NCBI GenBank assembly: GCA_023376005.1
Contig: CM042139.1
Location: 135,577,715 to 135,641,714 of the forward strand
Origin: Doryteuthis pealeii
Taxonomy: Eukaryota > Mollusca > Cephalopoda > Myopsida > Loliginidae
DNA: 64,000 nucleotides
Direction: 5' to 3'
Both the position numbers and the translations under genes were made by a program. Shown piece by piece: positions 10,920 through 22,070 of this stretch. Positions within the stretch are counted from its first letter, which is position 1, and every line of letters begins with the position of its first letter. Under the pieces are notes generated by a model. The model saw only the letters and a program-made list of their open reading frames with translations, had not been told where the DNA came from and did not search any database.

Positions 10920-11265
10920 CGTAACCGAATTTTAATGTCTCCTGAGTAAAGGAAGGGGTACCCCACATTTCCCAGAACTCCAAAATTGGAACTTCACCAT
11001 CAGATAGAGTTTTACGTCATACCTGGGACATGAAGACCCACAGCCACCATCTTTTAGCACATATTTAATAAAAAGGGTTCGGGATTGCCATAAGAGCAAT
11101 AGGATTTAGAAAATCATGTAGGTGCTTGGGATTGACGTGATCAGCCGATTGATCGAATGGGGCCTCTCCGACCGACGTTCCCTGGGATTTGGAGTGCGGG
11201 TCTTACGTTATCCTCAGAAGTACAGGTAGCGTGCTCTAAGCCCCCTCAACAGGGTTGAATTTCAA
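10920..11265 (-). mobile_element. family C, internally deleted
   Basis: Minus-strand copy with AATTGGAACTTCACCATCAG, GGGATTGCCATAAGAGCAAT, CAGCCGATTGATCGAATGGG and head CCTCAACAGGGTTG. Confidence 0.65.
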
Positions 11266-11299
11266 GAATTCTTGCAAGCTGTAGCCATTGTTAGTGTTA

Positions 11300-11905
11300 A
11301 TGTATGGTGGTGCCACTTGGCCTCTAACGAAACTCTTAGTTAAACGCTAGATGGGAAATTTTAAAAGGATGCTGCGTGAAAAATATTTGGAAACTACATT
11401 CACAAGAAAGCAGTTGTACGGCACTTACCCCCTATCACACAAACCATCCAGGTAAGACAGTATGAGCACAGATGGAGAAGTAGATACAAACTGGTATGTG
11501 ACGTTCTTCAATGGACAAATAAACATGAACATACCAAAGTTGTCTGACCAGCAAACACTTACATTGATCAGCTCTGTCTGGGACGATTTTTTGAAGCACA
11601 CAAAAAATTATCTGTACGGCCATCTATTACACAAACCCCAGCCAAATATGACGAACAAGACATGCTTGACATTGGTGGAAAAACAAAGGACGAACTAATA
11701 AGTGGCGTTCTCCTATAGACACCTACAGATGGACACACCAGGGTACGTCTACCAGCAAAAACCTACATAGATAAGCTCTGTGTATATTCTGGATGCCGCG
11801 TGGAAAACCTTCTAGGGGCGATGACTGATAGGAAAGGGTGGTGTGAGAGAGTAATAGGAACCCATGCTGTCAGTGCGAATCGTTGATGATGATGCTATGA
11901 TGAAG
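11300..11905 (+). pseudogene. two LINE 3' ends in tandem, decayed
   Basis: The C-terminal signature occurs twice in the same orientation. Piece one (about 11,310-11,590) reads FKRML, RKQLYGTYPLSHKPSR and, at DNA level, resembles the DVLLWTPTHGH..KTYIDQL block. Piece two (about 11,590-11,905) starts again at NYLYGHLLHKP and continues DELISGVLL, a stop, TPTDGHTRV, KTYIDKLCVYSGCR, MTDRKGWCERVIGTH, ending in GATGATGATG. Both are frameshifted. The 78-residue open frame at 11,462 crosses the junction and is not a gene. Confidence 0.7.
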
Positions 11906-12058
11906 CTCGTTTTAATTAAGATGTTTCCTTTTCGTAGACAGGTTGCCTGACTTTCGGATCACCTTGCGTAATTATCCAAATTATTTCTTCAATGGAAATA
12001 AATTTATTTTCACGTTGGAGACTAAAATTTTAATTGTTTGAGAAAAATGTTTTAGTTG

Positions 12059-12059
<1 letters not shown>

Positions 12060-12155
<96 letters not shown>

Positions 12156-12160
12156 ATGTT

Positions 12161-12210
<50 letters not shown>

Positions 12211-12211
12211 A

Positions 12212-12254
<43 letters not shown>

Positions 12255-12285
12255 CATATGTATATATATATGTGTACATGTATAT
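12060..12285. repeat. mirrored compound microsatellite (TA)(TG)(TA)(CA)(TA)
   Basis: (TA)n, (TG)n, GTATGTTTGTGCATA, (TA)n, TACATAAACACAC, (CA)n and (TA)n follow one another, so the two halves are roughly reverse complements and the tract can fold back. The five open frames here (YIYI, HTHT, VCVC types) are artefacts of the repeat. Confidence 0.9.
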
Positions 12286-12404
12286 ATAAATTAACTATAA
12301 TTAGCTGATGTCATTAGTATTGTACGAAACCAAAATAAGAAAAGATTACTTTTATATGTTTTCGGTGTGTCTTAAACTTTAATCACTGGTTTCGTTTCTT
12401 TGCA

Positions 12405-12750
12405 GACAAACCGACACCGATCAAAAAACAAGAAACGATCGGATTATGGTTTAATTCATTGTGATTGATACGTTTTCCCGCAAACTCGACGGTAGCGAAA
12501 GGCGCCAGAAGTCGACATTTCCTTCTGACCTCCGCCTTACAGCTGATCCTACATTTTCGCTGTTAGCCAATAATTTCGGCTCATTAATCACGCTTACCAA
12601 TCAATACATTCGTGTGGCGCAATGTTACACATCGTTAGAATTAGTCACATTTAGAACAACTACATATATACAGATTAAAAGAGTCGGTTTCTTTCACGAT
12701 CTTTTATTGATAATGTTTCTTGTTCTTGACAAATAAAGAAATGAAATATC
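12405..12750 (+). other. possible 3'-terminal exon
   Basis: A strong acceptor (tttcgtttctttgcag) at 12,404 opens a block that is richer in GC and CpG than the surroundings and has an AATAAA signal near 12,732. Immediately after the acceptor one frame reads TNRHRSKNKKRSDYGLIHCD and stops; the other two are also open for about 18 codons. A 91-codon frame at 12,461-12,736 lies inside but has no clear start. The product is not recognised. Confidence 0.25.
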
Positions 12751-13299
12751 TACTCTGGGATTTGTGTTTAAGAAAATGAGACAAGAAATCATTGTTTGTT
12801 TTACGAAATTAGTCTTCAGTTTTTTGGTTTGGCAAAGTCTAAACAGTGGGGTATATTTTTTGTTTATATAAAATAAAAGCAATTAGAAACATCTTAACTA
12901 TATAAACTATCAGTAGATGAATTATATTTTTTAATGAACTTAATTAGAAACAATTAATTGGTTATGTCAATATAAATCCAAGTTTTGGAATTTAAAAATC
13001 TTTCAGTGATTTGGTTTTCTTGGTACCACATCAATTGAATATATACTAGTTTAACGATGCCGTCAAAAATGACCACTATTAAAAAGAATTTTGAATTTAC
13101 GTTGTACTTATAAGATTACAAGAAGTTGTTCTGCAGTTTCTTTTTTGTTTTCGATAATTTACGAGAACAAAAGTAAACATGAAATTATATATCGATAAAA
13201 ATTGTTACGTATTCTTCTATCTATTGACCTGCCATATAAAAATATTCCGTGAAGAAAAATATATGATAACCTGATCATTTAGATGAGGCATGATGATAT
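12751..13299. other. AT-rich sequence, nothing recognised
   Basis: No feature supported. Confidence 0.5.
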
Positions 13300-13712
13300 G
13301 TAATATTAAATTTTTCGGACTGTTGTCACCATCTTTATGTTTATTGTTGTGGGGTTTTAAGGGGTCAAATAAAAACAAAACGACAGGTAACAAATGTAGG
13401 AAAATGTATTAACAAAAGAGTATACAATTACAATACAGAGAAGTGGGGAATACGTCCGACAATAGAGTTATGAGCTGACTCGCATTGGCTTACTCTTCAA
13501 GCCATAATTGTCCCTGATACTTATAGTAACAGTCGGCGCATTCCACTAGTCTATAGGGTATATCACCTATAACGTTTATATACACGACTTTTTGGCAGAT
13601 ATGCTCTCCAGCAATTTTCGGGTGATTCTTTTTGAACTCTGGAATCTTTTTGTTGAACTCAGAAGCCTTCATATCGTAGTCTGAGGGCTTTTGGGAGTGT
13701 CGAACCTTTATT
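13300..13712 (-). mobile_element. repeat family I, interrupted copy
   Basis: Family I (best copy at 17,900-18,262) has on its own strand a repeated TTCCCGAGTTC-like motif, then a GGCCGAAACGTTATAC block, then AACAATAAAGATGG. This minus copy keeps TTCGGACTGTTGTCACCATC, ATAACGTTTATATAC and GAACTCTGGAATC, but about 225 bases (roughly 13,348-13,570) are inserted in the middle. The 60-residue minus frame at 13,490 crosses that junction. Confidence 0.5.
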
Positions 13713-13757
13713 TAATCTATTAGACATAGCATAACGCATATATGGGTTCTGTTAATA

Positions 13758-13985
13758 CAGTTCTAAGTGACAATCAATTGGAGCTTGCAGGTTCAGGCGA
13801 AAATAACACGTGCACCCAGTAATATCTAACGGAATGAAAACTATCTCCCTCAATGGATTAAATAAAGGGTTCGGTTCGAAATTCCTTGAAAATTTCCAGT
13901 TAAGACAAGTAGAAATCCAAGTTCGACAAGAACATTCCCGAGGGCACATGGACCGAAATGTTATGCGTATAACAATAAAAAAGCA
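13758..13985 (+). mobile_element. repeat family I, decayed copy
   Basis: Plus orientation: AGTTCTAAGTGACAATC, AATAAAGGGTTCGGTTCGAA, GACAAGAACATTCCCGAG, GACCGAAATGTTATGCG. It faces the minus copy just to the left. Confidence 0.5.
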
Positions 13986-13999
13986 TATATCTAACTAGC

Positions 14000-14434
14000 A
14001 GAGCAACCCGACGTTTTCCAGGATTTTAAAAGTTATAAATAAATGTCTTATCTGTGTCTATATATATATTAGTAATAATTCTATTTCTATATATTTGCTT
14101 TATTATCGTTTATTTATTTTATATATTCTTGTTCTAAGTTGTTTATTTTTACCATTTTTCTTCTTTGTATTTATATTTTGTCTTTTATTTTATTTTTCTA
14201 TGTTTATTACTTTATTTGTTTATTTTATTTTTCAATTGAATTGATTATTTTTAGCTGTATTTTCTATATATAGATACATCAGCATAACATTCCATTTCAA
14301 ATGCCTCATCGGAAAGTTCACAATCGATGAAATTAGTATTGAATTTTATTTACCAATATGAAAATAAATCTTTATTACATTTGCTCACATTTAAATTGAC
14401 CTTTCAGAGGAAATGGCGTAGAAAAATATTTCAT

Positions 14435-14480
<46 letters not shown>

Positions 14481-14842
14481 CTATATACAAATATATATCT
14501 AATTACTTTATTTTTGCAATAAATAACAAAGTTGAATAATATTTATATCAGTAGACCACATTATTTAGTAGCATAAAAGACTAACGTCTAAATAATTTTT
14601 ATTATATAATGATACGTATTATTTCAAAGTTTAAAATTCTATTAGTAATATGCTTTAGTTAAAACTTTATTTTAATTTTTATCTATTTAGTACTATTGGA
14701 ATGATGAGTTCTTCTTTTAGTAATGCTCGTAGCTTGCAATAATCCCTTTCCTCATTGTTTGAATAATGTTTAGAGAAATTGTAATTAATTTTTAATATAA
14801 GAATTATGAAAATAAATAGATTCATTATTATAATCGAGTTTT
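14000..14842. repeat. AT-rich stretch with an (AC)n microsatellite
   Basis: Strongly AT-rich low-complexity DNA. Its only clear feature is (AC)n at about 14,437-14,478. Confidence 0.7.
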
Positions 14843-15000
14843 TCACACCTTCCGTAGCTGTTGGGTCACTTGCGGCTGAGTGACAGCAAGTCTCCTTAGG
14901 TCTACAGGACTGAGTATTCTATCCGATGTTAACAATGCTGTAGTTTGGAAGGTTTCCATTCTTCCTCTGATTTCTAATTCACCCAAATTCTTTTCCAGAC
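14843..15000 (-). pseudogene. LINE C-terminal fragment
   Basis: The minus frame reads EKNLGELEIRGRMETFQTTA, then LLTSDRILSPVDLRRLA. The same motif (LEIRG..ET.Q.TALL.S.RIL) ends the longer relics at 62.4 and 37.1 kb. Only the last roughly 45 codons remain; the upstream part of the 98-residue minus frame is unrelated low-complexity sequence. Confidence 0.65.
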
Positions 15001-15429
15001 ATAGTAATAAGTAAAACACAATCGGAGAAAAACAAAATAATCCATCGTATGAGAAGTACTGTGGAAACAAAACGAAACAACAAAACCAAGAAAAACTCCA
15101 AAAGGAATAACCCCAAAAGAACATATACAACCCCAACAAAAACGCCCAGTAATAGAAGTAATCATAGCAAGGGAGAAACCAGCTTAAATCAAAGCACAGG
15201 AATTTCCAAACTAAGGAGAAATAAAAGAAGCTTTACCCACAATATAAATAAACACAACAACTAATACCGAATCTGTAATCATTCAACCATTCAAAATGGC
15301 AGTGACAAAAGACATAACAAAACCAAAAACTGACATTTACCAAATGATAATCTAAAAAACAAAACAGGAATATGAAACTCTAATGATACTCTCAACTAGA
15401 AAATACCAAATCATAACATAAGCGGAATG

Positions 15430-15860
15430 ACAGTCATCTGGGGGATCGATCACTATGTCAAAGAGAGACAAAAAAACAAGTAAATAACGAGGAATTCTAT
15501 CATGAACTCTCACCCCCCCCACCTTAGAAGATCATAAGAACATAATTATAAATTCATTATTTGAAATGATTATAGAAATACAGAAACATCAGGGAGGCTA
15601 AACCCACTACCGCAAAACCGGCTTCTATCTGATTTGCAAAGTCTCTATAAAAAACAACCCTGGAAGACCAGTAATTTCTTCAATTAATTATCACACAACC
15701 AACCTATGTAAACACGTAGAACAGCATATAGAACCACTTTCTAAGGAAATGAAGTTCTACATACGTTAAACGATGGATTTCCTAAACAATATATATTACA
15801 TTAAAACGATTCCCCAAGATGGATCTCATACACTTACAATGGACATTTTGTTTCTATTGT
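15430..15860 (+). pseudogene. Penelope-like element RT fragment
   Basis: Translated with two stops and a one-base shift in a C run near 15,512-15,519, the plus strand reads QVNNEEFYHELS, LEDHKNIIINSLFEMIIEIQ, TGFYLICKVSIKNNPGRPVI, SSINYHTTNLCKHVEQHIEP, LSKEMKFYIR, a stop, MDFLNNIYYIKTIPQDGSHT, LTMDILF. The order (FY..PK.HK-like, NPGRP.(V/I)SS, CK.VE.H..P, Y(I/V)..T.DFL, then TMD) is the finger-to-palm region of Penelope-like reverse transcriptases, where TMD leads into the first catalytic aspartate. No palm YxDD or GIY-YIG part was found. The 79-residue frame at 15,773 covers its end. Confidence 0.7.
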
Positions 15861-15879
15861 TGGATAGCCTTCTGCTATC

Positions 15880-16850
15880 TTCTCCGGAATATGTCAACTA
15901 TCACATCGAATGCAGTAGTGATCTCATACATTTTACACTGGCCAGCTCTTTATCTTCGGTTTGTGCATGGCAATCCATGGTAAAAAGTCCTTGTATCAAT
16001 TTATCCTGGTAGGAGGTTAGGAAAATACTTGCTATTTCTCGCACATGTGTGTACCTCAACATCTTGGGACCAAATGATTAGATTTCAAACTATCTTCTAA
16101 ATTCTAGAAATGTTTGGTCACATGACTGAGATTATCCAATCACAAGGAAATCTCCAAGTTGATTTAGGTATCATCACCTACTACTCACGCTCATTTGCAC
16201 TAATATCCCTGTAGTATTTTTAATTCACTTTCAAGATATACACTAATCTCAAATTATAAATATTGCTCATCTATTATTTTACAATACTTGTGAACACTTG
16301 TATAAGACATTTTTGGAGGAGTTGATAACGAATGTTGATAATCGACTCATGTATGTGAAGAAGAAGGGAGGAATCCATACCTCGTACATTTCCCTCCAAC
16401 CATAATCTCCGAATATTCATGAACCACATTTTACCGAAAACAAATATAATAGATATGATCTATTGATTGATTGATTTTACCTGCGTGTCAACCTTTTACT
16501 CTAAGGCTCCAGGAATTACTTTCATTGCACATTTATATTTACATTTTTGTAATTGTTTCTAAAGATTTTTTTTATACATATGGTTATATGAGATCAAGTA
16601 CTCCTATTGAATACAAATTATTTTCACACAGTTGTAAGGTTTCAAGTATTCCAATCTAATTCTAAAAATTATATGATCTCCAGTAATTATTTCTATTCAA
16701 TTACAGTCATTTGTTTGCACACAGTCATATGGTTTCAAGTAACTATTATTAACCATTAATAAATAATATTAATTTCAAGTCACTATTCTCAATACAAATA
16801 ATTTACGGTTATATGGCAACAAGTTTTCTATCAGATACAATTCATTTTTA
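15880..16850. other. mostly unrecognised sequence
   Basis: Contains one detached C/E-type tail (ATTGATTGATTTTACC near 16,464) and otherwise AT-rich DNA. Confidence 0.45.
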
Positions 16851-16852
16851 TC

Positions 16853-16915
16853 CATAGATGGAACCCTAACTGGTACTAGCACCCTGAGTTTAGTATCGTA
16901 CACAGGAAATATCTT
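16853..16915 (-). mobile_element. family C fragment
   Basis: CATAGATGGAACCCTAACTG followed by ACTAGCACCCTGAG is the reverse complement of the family's 3' third. Confidence 0.5.
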
Positions 16916-16962
16916 AGGTTGGTTTTCTTACCTTCTTTAGGGTATAAAAGTTTTTAAAAAAG

Positions 16963-17203
16963 TCGTCACGGTGGCCTAATACCGGTATGAACCATGCAGC
17001 GAGGGGTGGTCTATCCCCTTTTCACTAGCGCCAGACCAAGGAAATTATTTTAGCGTCTGAGGTAGAGCGCCACATCTATCATCAGCTCCTCACTTTACCG
17101 CACATATCCATGTGCTACTCATACGCTAAGTTGGCGAGGGCCGGTATCGAATTAGGAACCTCGTGATTTCTAACCGGACTCTCTACAGACTGAGCAAAAC
17201 CGT
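16963..17203 (-). mobile_element. tRNA-derived SINE, family F
   Basis: On the minus strand the right end is tRNA-like: the best copies read TTAGCTCAGTCGGT followed by GGAGCG (A box) and, after an anticodon-arm-like region, GTTCCTAGTTTGATACC (B box). This copy keeps GAGGGCCGGTATCGAATTAG, the body GGTCTATCCCCTTTTCACTA and GGTGGCCTAATACCGGTATG at its 3' end. The tRNA part is mutated. Confidence 0.65.
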
Positions 17204-17222
17204 CAAAGCGCTACCGACAGGG

Positions 17223-17895
17223 AGGTATTAATATGAAGTAACATTGGATTAGCTCGACACAGACCTATTAAAGGTGGGTAGCCAATTATGATCTAACCCA
17301 ATTCACTTATAAAAACTTAGTATACTATCTTAATTAATATGAATCTTTGGTACATGAAAAGTTCTGTACGCGCGAATGACAAAATAGTTAACGGCTTCCA
17401 GTAAAAAAATAAATAAATTGAATTAATTTCTTTTTGCTGCTGGGTGAGAGAAAAACACATGGATGTCTATAAATTATATTTCAGCCCATAATGTTAAATG
17501 ACATTGAGTCGATATCATTGTTGCAACTTTGCCAAAGTAAGCCGATTTATACGTTGTTTGAGATGTTGAAAGAAGAAAAGAAATAACGGAAAAGAAAAAA
17601 CAAAAAAACAAAACAGGAAAAAAGTAACAGAATAAAAACGGCTTCAAAATAAAATAGGAAAAAAAGCAACAGAATAAAAATGGCTTCAGTGAAGACATGT
17701 GATTCGTAATTTTATTAAATCATTTATTACGATTCTAAAAGGAAGCCCATAAGCCAAAAGAGGAAAGAACAAAAATACATATATTAAGAGGAATTGATAA
17801 GGAATGTAATTACTAAAACGGCCTTAGCAATGTCAATTTTCACCAAAGAAAAGGAATATTTTTCCTATATTTTTATGTGTTTTAGATTTGATCAT
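17223..17895. other. AT-rich sequence, nothing recognised
   Basis: A purine-rich stretch of AAGAAAAG type near 17,570-17,680 explains the frame rich in phenylalanine on the other strand. No gene supported. Confidence 0.5.
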
Positions 17896-17899
17896 CGAC

Positions 17900-18262
17900 G
17901 ACGCTTTTATTAACATTTTTGTAATTCTAGTATTATTAGTGTTATTCGGACTATTGTCCCCATCTTCATTGTTATTTGTATAACGTTTCGGCCGATATAC
18001 CCTCCGGCCTTCTTCGGGTATTTCTTGTCGGACTCGGGAACCTTCTGGGACTCGGGAACCTTCTTTTGGAACTCGGGAACTTTCTTGTCGTATTCGGGAG
18101 CCATCACGGAACTTTGAACCGAACCCTTTATTTATTCCACAGGGGTATCCTGTTCTCAGGAGTTGTGTTAATTAATTATTTTTCTAACTGCTTTCACTCA
18201 GGATTGAACTCGGGAACCAGAGATAACTGTCACTTAGAACTGTCTTTTAATCTAACTGCCTA
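17900..18262 (-). mobile_element. repeat family I with internal minisatellite and hammerhead-like block
   Basis: Best copy of the family. On the minus strand: CAGTTCTAAGTGACAG, a GGTTCCCGAGTTC-like region, AATAAAGGGTTCGGTTC, three to four imperfect units of about 20 bases each carrying TTCCCGAGT (18,025-18,105), then GAAGAAGGCCGG, CGGCCGAAACGTTATAC and an AATAAC-rich 3' end. The GGCCG/CGGCC pair followed by GAAAC resembles stem II and the GAAA of a hammerhead, but the expected CUGANGA reads CCGAAGA and an extra A precedes the stem. Confidence 0.5.
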
Positions 18263-18382
18263 ATCCACTCGGCCATGTGTCCAATTGGACAATTGTAATT
18301 CTATTCAAATATTTAGGCTGGTTAAAAATTAAGGCTGATGTGCCAAGTCCGGTTTGCCGCCGTTTATTCTATCGTGTCACAG

Positions 18383-18434
18383 TAACTAGTTATTTTGGAG
18401 AGGCCATTACAGTGACAAATTATCACGTGAACCT
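18383..18434 (+). other. possible short internal exon
   Basis: A 52-base open block between attctatcgtgtcacag and GTGAGTAAC reads TSYFGEAITVTNYHVN in the one open phase. No partner found, and chance is a serious alternative. Confidence 0.15.
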
Positions 18435-18791
18435 GTGAGTAACTAAATTCATTTTCTTGAAAAAATGCGGTGCACATATGATTAGCCTCACTACAGGATG
18501 CAATTTAGTACCATAACAAGGACGCCCCAATGTTATGGGTTACTCTTATCTTTATGCAGGGGGTAGATTCAGCCCATTTAAATTCTCGATATATTTAGTC
18601 TCACGAATTAATCATTGCTGTGTCGACCCTTAGTTATGTTTTACTTGGTATATTTTTTTGATTTCTTTAAATTGTAGAAAACATTTTATGCAAACATATT
18701 TTTGCCTCTAATTACTTTTGAAGATTTATATCCATCCTTTGTTATCATTAACGGTTATTGATGCAGTAGCTATAAACTAAATCTATACTGA

Positions 18792-18965
18792 TGGATGTGC
18801 GTGGTGTAATGGTTACCGTCGTAGAAAACGGGCGAGACGAGTTCAAATTTTGGACGAAGCGGCATTTCACATAGCGCTAATATTCTTAGAAAAGATATGC
18901 ATTCAACTATTCTTCCTACAGCGATGAGTAAACACCACTGAAAAAAACTGACCCTGTGTCAGATC

Positions 18966-18968
<3 letters not shown>
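18792..18968 (+). mobile_element. SINE family B, 3'-truncated
   Basis: Good head GTGGTGTAATGGTTACCGTC and ACGAGTTCAAATTTTGGACG, then GCATTTCACATAGCGCTAAT. It ends in the (TA)n tract at 18,969-19,008. Confidence 0.65.
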
Positions 18969-19008
<40 letters not shown>

Positions 19009-19261
19009 TGATTTTCCCCTGCCCCCCCCCTAAAAAAAACCCGGGTTATATTTTGTATATTTTAGTACTTGGGTTGAATAGAATCTGGTGAATATAAATC
19101 ATTATATTTGTTCTAAATCCTTCACGTGCGAAATGATTTTCCAGCTTAGCAAATATTTAAAAAATACATTGTTTGGGAGGCAACCTGTAAGCATTTATAT
19201 ATAATAAAATTGTTTGAAATACAATTAATACTAATAAGAATATTTGATTTTCCAAAAGAAT

Positions 19262-19302
<41 letters not shown>
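18969..19302. repeat. (TA)n and (ACT)n microsatellites
   Basis: (TA)n at 18,969-19,008, a C run near 19,022 and a clean (ACT)n at about 19,261-19,302, with AT-rich DNA between. Confidence 0.9.
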
Positions 19303-19437
19303 ATATTAATACTAATACGAAAGGTAAAAACCTGAAGGGAGAAAGTGAATCTCTTAAATAGCTACCAAAAACCTAATACTGTAAAGGCAAACTTTATTAC
19401 TACGCAGATCAATAGTAAGTGTAGTTTATGAGTTAAT

Positions 19438-19630
19438 TTCCTTATTTAATGGCATAGCAATCTTCTTGGGTTATTTAATGCAAAATCCATTCTGAGGAAG
19501 AATAGAAAAAGTACTATTAAACCTGTGGCTGGGTAATGAAGGGGTCTATGGTTTTCTCAAGAGTATTAGTCGGAAAGTAAACGTAATAGCACGACTAGAG
19601 TTTGAACTCACTACGTTATAGATTAATCCA
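19438..19630 (-). mobile_element. tRNA-derived SINE, family E
   Basis: Family E is about 190 bp. The head has GTGGTGTAACGGCTAACATG (A-box side), then GAGTTCGAACT (B box), a body with CGGACTAATACCC, and the tail GTTGATATGCCATTCAAC. This minus copy keeps AGAGTTTGAACTCACTACG, GTCGGAAAGTAAACGTAATA and the TTATTTAATGGCATAGCAA tail. Confidence 0.6.
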
Positions 19631-19631
19631 A

Positions 19632-20125
19632 TAATAAGCAAATACAGCAGACTGGCACAAGACTATGCCCAACTGGGTGGGTAGGGGAAATCCATAGAGA
19701 ATTGTGCAAGAAACCTCTTTGTCCATGCTGGAGAATGGTGAATACATAAACTAAAATCTGGACTAAAATTGAGACGCATCAAATTCTCTGGGACTTTGAA
19801 ATACAAGAGAATCACCAAATTTCGACCAAACATAGTCTTAAATAGCACAAAGTAAATATGTCAACTAGTGGATTTGCTGTTCCAGCGAATCATAGAACGA
19901 AAATAAATGAAAGCGAAAAGATAACAAAATATATGGATCTTGCTAGAGAGCAGAAAAATTTGTTAAACATTAGGGCAACGGTGGTAAATATAGCAGATGG
20001 TGCACTTGGAAGAGCCCATCAAATGACTGGAAAATACACTGGAAGAATAAAAGACCAGGGGAAGACTCGAAACTATCCGGACCCCAAAATTGTTAAAATC
20101 AGCCAAGGCGACTATTTCGGCATCT
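19632..20125 (+). pseudogene. LINE C-terminal domain, decayed
   Basis: Plus frames read SKYSRLAQDYAQLG, LRRIKFSGTLKYKRITKF, RPNIVLNSTK, FAVPANHRTKINESEKITKY, MDLAREQKNLLNIRATVVNI, ADGALGRAH. Comparison with the copies at 36.8 and 62.4 kb gives the pattern RPDIV.......(D)FA(I/V)PA.H..K.KE...KY..LARE....N..V.VIPI..GALG, a C-terminal nuclease-like domain of non-LTR retrotransposons (PD..D...K pattern). This copy has RPN in place of RPD and several shifts. The 89-codon frame at 19,858 is its longest intact piece. Confidence 0.7.
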
Positions 20126-20302
20126 AGATTTCGTGTACCAAAGAATGACTCCGGTATCGATAAACTTTGATCAGCGAAATTGTATAATTCATCAGACCTA
20201 CATCCTTGCATCAGGTGGCCTATTTTGAAAAAAAATTATGTTTCATTCATAGTTCATTTCTGTAATAAAAGTCCTTCTACTATACGGCAGTTTTGCCACC
20301 AC

Positions 20303-20340
<38 letters not shown>

Positions 20341-22070
20341 TTTGGTGGTTGGTTTTGAAGTCTATCACAATGCAAGTGTAAAGAAAAATAAGGTAACTAT
20401 GGTGTTGTTTGTTAACCTCTAAATTATTTTTAATATTTCGAGATAAATCTCATCAACAGAAGATTTCTGAATATATATATATACTAGCTATACCATATAA
20501 AATGAAATTTGGATCACCAGGGAGTAGAGAGAAAGTGGATAGTTATTAATTCTTGAAACTAGAGAATTGTATATTTCAGGATTTGTATTTTTTGTTTTAT
20601 AGTTTATTATTTCATATTATTATACACAAATTGAAAGTATTCGTTTGTATATTGTTTGTTATTGTTTTAAATTTTTGTACATAACAACAATTCACATTTA
20701 GTTCTTAATGGCATGTTGAGTTTAAAAGAAGCTGAGAATCGAAATTTAAATTCTTCGTATTGCAATATCATTTGCTAAAAAAGATAGTATTATAGGACCA
20801 CCAATTGATCAGTTTAGGCCATCTTGAATAAAACGGAAATATTTTGTTATTATTATAATTAATTGATTTTTCATAGAATTTTAAAAAATGCTTATCGTAT
20901 TGTTTTTAGCTACGTTAATTTTCAGTTGATTTAACAGTGCAAAAATGAAAACATTGTTTTTCAATCATAATTTTCATTATTTCCGTAAGCTGAATAAAAG
21001 TTAAAGAATCATCAGGAGTTTATTTAATGTTTTTTCTTTCAAATTCAAGAAAATATAAAATTTTTCTGCAAGTTTCATAGTGTTAAATATAGGGGGGGGT
21101 AAATTTCACAGGGTAAAATTGGTGGTACCTAGTATTTTAAAAACATTGTTTAAAAACGTTTTGGTGGAATTATCTGGACTCCCCCCCCCATCTATTTTTT
21201 CCCTTCAGTTGATTATTATCGATTACACACCAATCTATCAGGAAAAAAAAATTCTTAAAAGTTCTTTATTAGTATTCTCGGGTGCTCATTTCCTCGTATA
21301 AGTTTATAGTAAATTGATCCCCCATATCGGAACCGCTTGAACGGAACCCAAATTATTTATTTATTTTCCCATTTACCCCCCCTACCCCTACCCCCCCTAG
21401 TTAAAATTAAGTGTTCAAATGTCACCTATGAAATCTCTATTTAAACATGCTAATTTTTCAGAACTGAAAAGTTGCACTATAAACTCAGCAATGTTTATTG
21501 ACTTCACAATAAAGAGTAAAATCATAAAACTTAAAATTGTAAGGCAAATTCTGAGGAATATTTTAAATTGTATTTTGAATAATAATTGAATGTTGGTTGT
21601 TAGTTGTTTTGTTTTATCAACTTTTCGGGTAATTTACTAACGAATCATGTCATTTTGATAAAAAAGCGCTTACAATTTTCGTACTACATATAATTTTTAA
21701 AAAAATGTTCCAATAACTGGATATTGTCAGATAAATTTCGTCTTACAAATAAGACTACTTATCTCCAGTCGGGCCTTCGACTAAAGATAAAACAATATAG
21801 TAACCTTTGTTTTTTTTTATCGTCCAAAAGAAAAACAGTTTCTAAGGAAATTCGTCAATCTTATTGTTATGAATTAAAAGTCATTTTAAATGAAAATCTT
21901 AGGTAAACTTACGACGTAAACTGATTTTCATGATACTCGGCCGTCATTTTGATTTTCTACAATTTTTATGGAGTGTACTGTACAATTTAAGAATATGGAC
22001 AAACTCGCTGGAAAGACTAAGAGATTCGAGCTTATTCGTATTATCGCCTATACGTAGTATTTTTTTTTTT
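20126..22070. other. long AT-rich block
   Basis: Contains (TA)n at 20,306-20,337, G and C homopolymer runs near 21,092, 21,181 and 21,378, and no recognised gene or repeat. The open frames of 60-80 codons look like chance in AT-rich DNA. Confidence 0.5.

Noticed and set aside
13985..14040. AACTAGCAGAGCAACCCGAC as a possible second Helitron or LINE end
   Set aside because: Resembles a widespread TE end, but no hairpin or partner end is visible.
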